Positions 8,332-12,127 of a stretch of DNA of 12,127 bases are shown here, one piece after another. Position numbers and translations under genes: made by a program. The stretch is from Basidiobolus heterosporus B8920 (lineage: Eukaryota; Basidiobolomycota; Basidiobolomycetes; Basidiobolales; Basidiobolaceae). Under the pieces are notes generated by a model, which was not told the DNA's origin, made no database searches, and was given only the letters and a program-made list of their open reading frames with translations. The DNA lies in contig JNET01034656.1 of NCBI GenBank assembly GCA_000697455.1, positions 1 through 12,127 on the forward strand, read 5' to 3'. Numbering within the stretch: the first letter of the stretch is position 1; each line of letters opens with the position of its first letter.

Positions 8332-11300
8332 ATGGTAGAACTGGAAGTAGATAAGAAGGCTAGCCTTGAACCAGTAGTAAAAGAGTTGTTCGTAAAGCAC
8401 ACCATCCCGGAACTTCGAGCCTTACTGAAGAGAACAAGGTAGATAAGTTGTCTACGCGAACTGTGCGTTAATAAGATGCTGCTTTATTAAACATGTCTGG
8501 TTGGTAGATATGATATCGAGGGTAAACGCCATGAATTGAGAACAGTAGTAGGGTATTTATCCCACCAGTTACCTCTCTCTGAAGATTCTGTACTTACCCA
8601 AAGTTGTTCCGATCTAGTGAAAGCTACAATTCCCTTATCGAGGCGGCCGATTCCATCATCTGCATGCGAACTGTTGGATTTGAACTATCTGAATCAGTTA
8701 AATGTATAGAAAAATACTCGAATCTAGAATTCTTGCAAGAGAAGAACACAAATATGCACAAATCCCCTCCAAAAGAAACAGGTATTCCAAGTAGAGTGAG
8801 AAGTTAACCTTCAGTTATTTACCCTATCACACAAAAAGAAAAACAGAAGCAGCAATTGTACAGCACGGCTGCACAGATCAAGTTGCTAGTGGATATTCCT
8901 GAACAGGTATCTCGGAACATGAACCAGTAGCCATGATTTATTCATCAATTTAACTATTTGACCTCTACTATGGCAGATATGGCATGGCTTAGAGACTTCG
9001 AAATTTCTATCAGCTAGCTCTCTATACTTGATTGCTTGTCTCGTGTATGACAGCCTTCAAAAAGGTGGAGACATAGAAAACATCAATGTTGAGGTAAGAC
9101 CTAGAAAATTGGCTTGTGTATGCTATCTATCTAACCGTACGCCGCCAGACCATTTTCCCTGTTGTTCAGAAACAGTGGAATGCAATTAATTACTTCAAGT
9201 CCAAGATCACCCGTCGTGGTACAGTGTATATTCAAAGATCAGACATCGGAGAGAAGGTAACTTGAGTATCCTTTGCCGGCTCGACCAGGACTCAATTGAC
9301 ATTGAATTTTAGGATGTGGTAGAGACTCTACTAGCCTTGCTGTTGTTGGATAATTCTTTATCTGTAGAAGACCTTTTTCAAAAACTTCTTGATACAAGGA
9401 AAGAAGCCATAGATGAGATTTTCCAACATCCACCTACGGGTGACCAGGACGTAGAGAACAAGTTACTAGACATCCTTGCTATTATCAAAGAAACTGTCGG
9501 TCAAGTGATGGCTATCTTTTACCATGATCAAAATTCCGATAGGAAACCGCTTCTTTACTCTTATATTCAGCACCTAGCTGACGGATACAGCTTCCATGAA
9601 AACATCTCTCTTCCAACCAAAGAGAAATCAACGCTCTCCGGCTTGGTCGAAGCGAAGCCCAACATGCATATTCTTATTAGGCACCTTCCACCTTCTCTTC
9701 AGTCATACAGACCCAGCCTGGACCCCAGTAACTATGAGTTGCAGTTTTCCACGCTGCAAACCAAACTTAAAAAATGGCTAGATGAAGTTATCCACATCGC
9801 TGCCGATAAAACCGAAAGCCTACTGATCGATTTTGTTACCTCTGCCCAGAGCGCCGAAAAGATCCGGAGAGAGCTCTGGCAGACGATTGAGAGAGAAAAA
9901 AGCGTGGAACCAGCAGCATCACTTGGCTGGGACAAAGTGAGAACCTGCTTCTAACAAGCCATCGACTTCACAAGGATCCTCAAACTAACCGTGAAATGGA
10001 ATTGATTTTTAGATCTGCCAAAACGTCTTCGAGGAAGAAATCTCTATTTGGGACCAGGTTTTCAGACAAGCGTTCAACAAATTGTTCCATGAAGTAGTGA
10101 CAAGAAACTGTAATACGTTAGCGAACCAGCCAGAATTTCTGATCAGCCATTTGTTTGAAACTATGGGCAATGGTGACTTTGACCGAATACTGATTGAAAA
10201 GACTACGTACTCATCTTTAGTGTTATCCTTAGAGTCGAATATCGGGAAGTTTGTTTGGGAATCCATTCAATTTGACATGCACCAGAATGAAGCCGGGTTG
10301 AAGAGTATGATTCACCAGAGCTTGCACACTTACACTCCGGTTGTGAATCGAGTGAAGAGCGCATTCGAGTTCATCCTGAGCGAGTTGCAAGAAGACCTAG
10401 AGGATACGATCTCTTGGACATCTAATTCAGTTACTGAGAATAATCCAAGCGACTCCTTCGAGCGAACAAGGTACAGAATAGACGTTCACCATGCAGAGTC
10501 ACATGACCTAACGTATGATTCCATCGAAGTGATGCTGTCAAACTTGCTGAGCATTTCGACCGCTCACTTATTGAGGCCTTGGCAAAGTACCGCGAAGGGC
10601 TGGAAACTCTTCTGAATGACTTGCTTGATGGCAAGACTACTTCAACGCCAAGTAAGCCTGATATAGCCAATATTTGCATTAGACTAGGCATACATTGATG
10701 AACAACCTTTTGCCCTTTCTTAGAAGTCGTAGACCAGTGTTTGGCCATTGGCAGAATCTCACGTACTGTTGCTCTTAGCTTCATGAAACAGACTCGAGAC
10801 CTTAATCCGGAGTTTTTTGCCACTGAGGGCCATCGCACACGTAAGTAGTCTTAATGAATCATATTAGAATGACTGTGTTACTAAAATACTCTGTTAGAGA
10901 TGAACTCGGAAGCTTTAAGATTAGGCCAGGATTTGTATAAACGAGCATATGCCCCTTGGATCCATAGTATTGCTCAAAAGGTAGAAGAAACCGCTCAGTG
11001 TAAGCTCGTTCTGCCGGGATGGATAGATAGTATTGAGCAAAGGCATTGCTGGGAAGGTAAAGTTGACAATCTTTCCAGCTACATATAAAGAATACACCGC
11101 TGACGTTTAGATACTTAGTTGTTCCTGCTTCATCAGACTCTATGCCAATTCCACAAACTCAGGCATTAGTTCCAACCCATGTCTCTGAATGGATCCTTGA
11201 GATTCTGTTTGATGTCACCAAAGAATTAACTCGAGTAGGAAACTTCATCACCGACAAGGTACGCTGCACTTCTCCTTCTCCTTGATGCTTAACCATTTCT

Positions 11301-11929
11301 ATGTACTAATGCTGCTATCAGATCATAACCCAGATGTTGATGATAGAGCTTGCGCAAGGATTTTTCAACGCATTCACTAGCTATTTCAATTCTGACGACC
11401 GAATCCCTGATACCATCATACTTCAGCTACTCCTAGACATGTACTATTTGAAGCAAATCTTCATCAATTCACTTGATGAAAAGGAAGACACCAGCGTTGT
11501 CGCTCAATCTCTCAACCAAGGAGAATCCAGGGTAAATGATCACTTCATCAATGCAACCGTACCCGATTGACAACTAAGTAATCTTTTCAACATTTCTGAC
11601 TAGCTTGACCCTGCTCTTTCTCCTTCCGTCAAACTTGCCCTACAAACAAATGCCAACCAAAACCTCGAGCAAACTGCTCTGTTGCTGTCCTCTTTACCAC
11701 TCACCAAAGCAGTGCAGACTAAGAGTCAATCAAGGTACAGTGGTTATATAAAGTAAAGAACAATTGGAAATTTTGCTAACTTTCATGGAAATCCAGCAGT
11801 CGTCGTGGAAGTATTGGGACTGGTGATTTCCAATACCATCACACCCTTCCTATTAATTCACCTGCATCCAGATTCACTTTACTCCCTATTGGCCAAAAGC
11901 TTGGTAGAGTAAGTAAACCAAGGGTGTAG
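8332..11929 (+). CDS. COG1: COG complex subunit 1 (Vps51-type N-terminus), 15 exons
   Basis: Subunit of the conserved oligomeric Golgi tethering complex, acting in retrograde intra-Golgi vesicle traffic and so in glycosylation. Inferred exons: 8332-8438, 8508-8552, 8618-8781, 8839-8906, 8977-9093, 9149-9256, 9313-9936, 10013-10470, 10530-10651, 10724-10840, 10898-11056, 11119-11258, 11322-11531, 11604-11734, 11797-11929 (2703 nt, 900 aa; human about 980). The N-terminus (about residues 16-70) is the Vps51/COG1 signature: LFVKHTIPELRALLKRTR, then YDIEGKRHELRTVVG, then SLIEAADSI. YSTAAQIKLLVDIPEQIW follows at about 113. C-terminal matches to human COG1 include LLLDMYYLKQIF, LDPALSPSVKLALQTN and SRFTLLPI. 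All introns are 55-76 bp and frame-consistent. The last acceptor is a CAGCAG tandem, and a strong GTAAGT donor sits seven codons before the stop, so the C-terminus may vary. Confidence 0.92.
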
Positions 11930-11966
11930 AGCAGCTATATCTCCTACATGAAATAATAGTAAACAA

Positions 11967-11972
11967 TTTATT
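11967..11972 (-). terminator. Probable poly(A) signal of the right-edge gene
   Basis: AATAAA on the minus strand, 18 bases past the stop codon of the partial gene at the right edge. It lies inside the COG1 3' UTR on the other strand. Confidence 0.45.
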
Positions 11973-11990
11973 GGTGAGACCATATCCAAT

Positions 11991-12110
11991 TTAAAATAAA
12001 TCATTTATACCCTTACTCTGTAGCCCCAGTTTTTCAGTAGCTTCCTTTGCCATGTTGCTTCCTTTGATGACAAAAGTATAATAGTCAACTTTACACTCAA
12101 AAAACCTACC
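11991..12110 (-). CDS. Terminal exon of an unrecognised gene (partial)
   Basis: A 40-codon frame, including TAA, opens right after a possible intron acceptor (TTTCTCATAG, ending at 12111 on the minus strand) and reads GRFFECKVDYYTFVIKGS, NMAKEATEKLGLQSKG and INDLF. Composition and the AATAAA 18 bases beyond the stop suggest a true C-terminal exon rather than a chance frame. An in-frame stop just upstream falls in the presumed intron, which fits a splice junction. I do not recognise the family. The rest of the gene lies outside the window, so the reading frame upstream cannot be tested. Confidence 0.5.
   Translation of the reverse strand, partial: GRFFECKVDYYTFVIKGSNMAKEATEKLGLQSKGINDLF
11995..12000 (+). 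terminator. Probable poly(A) signal of COG1
   Basis: AATAAA 66 bases after the COG1 stop codon. It sits across the last two sense codons of the opposing partial gene, so COG1 mRNA probably reads into coding sequence of its neighbour in antisense. Confidence 0.5.
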
Positions 12111-12127
12111 CTATGAGAAATTGCAAA

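Noticed and set aside
10471-10615. Read-through of COG1 exon 8 as coding sequence up to a stop at 10613
   Set aside because: A GTACAG donor at 10471, a CCTAACG branch site and an acceptor at 10529 restore the conserved frame (DAVKLAEHFDRSLIEAL); the unspliced frame loses similarity.
1-12127. Mobile elements, viral remnants, tRNA/rRNA genes or a defence-type cluster
   Set aside because: No transposase, polymerase or integrase motifs, terminal repeats, cloverleaf boxes or arrayed repeats were seen; nearly all the sequence is accounted for by five host genes and short spacers.

Overview
The window is ordinary nuclear DNA from an intron-rich eukaryote with a compact genome, most likely a non-yeast fungus. 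Introns inferred by matching reading frames to conserved proteins are mostly 49-76 bp, with GT..AG ends and CTAAC-type branch sites (one is a perfect UACUAAC on the minus strand). Genes lie close together and are tiled head-to-head and tail-to-tail. The best-conserved proteins look like metazoan or filamentous-fungal orthologues rather than budding-yeast forms. I cannot fix the phylum; an early-diverging ('zygomycete') fungus or a low-GC basidiomycete would both fit.

Layout, left to right. 1-439: upstream region of the first gene, with a short telomere-like C-rich tract and a G-rich tandem tract. 440-1733 (+): DCN1/DCUN1D-type cullin neddylation co-factor, nine coding exons, 259 aa, whose first coding exon is only the ATG. 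1994-4254 (-): unrecognised nuclear protein with a C2HC zinc knuckle, a PHD finger and a long acidic tail rich in DPF-like motifs; it converges on DCN1. 4255-4837: spacer between two minus-strand genes. 4838-8044 (-): PRP5/DDX46-type DEAD-box spliceosomal helicase, 1043 aa, with an N-terminal RS domain and one intron. 8045-8331: short divergent promoter. 8332-11929 (+): COG1, subunit 1 of the conserved oligomeric Golgi complex, about 900 aa, 15 exons. 11991-12110 (-): final coding exon of an unrecognised gene running off the right edge, whose end overlaps the COG1 3' region.

The genes form no pathway: they cover ubiquitin-like conjugation (DCN1), chromatin reading (PHD protein, inferred), pre-mRNA splicing (PRP5) and Golgi vesicle tethering (COG1). 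Every exon chain proposed was checked by hand for frame continuity and sums to a multiple of three, which is the main support for the gene models. I saw no mobile element, viral fossil, tRNA, rRNA or CRISPR-like array. The observations most worth checking concern gene structure: the ATG-only exon, overlapping convergent 3' ends, alternative splice choices at both C-termini, and the uncharacterised PHD protein.
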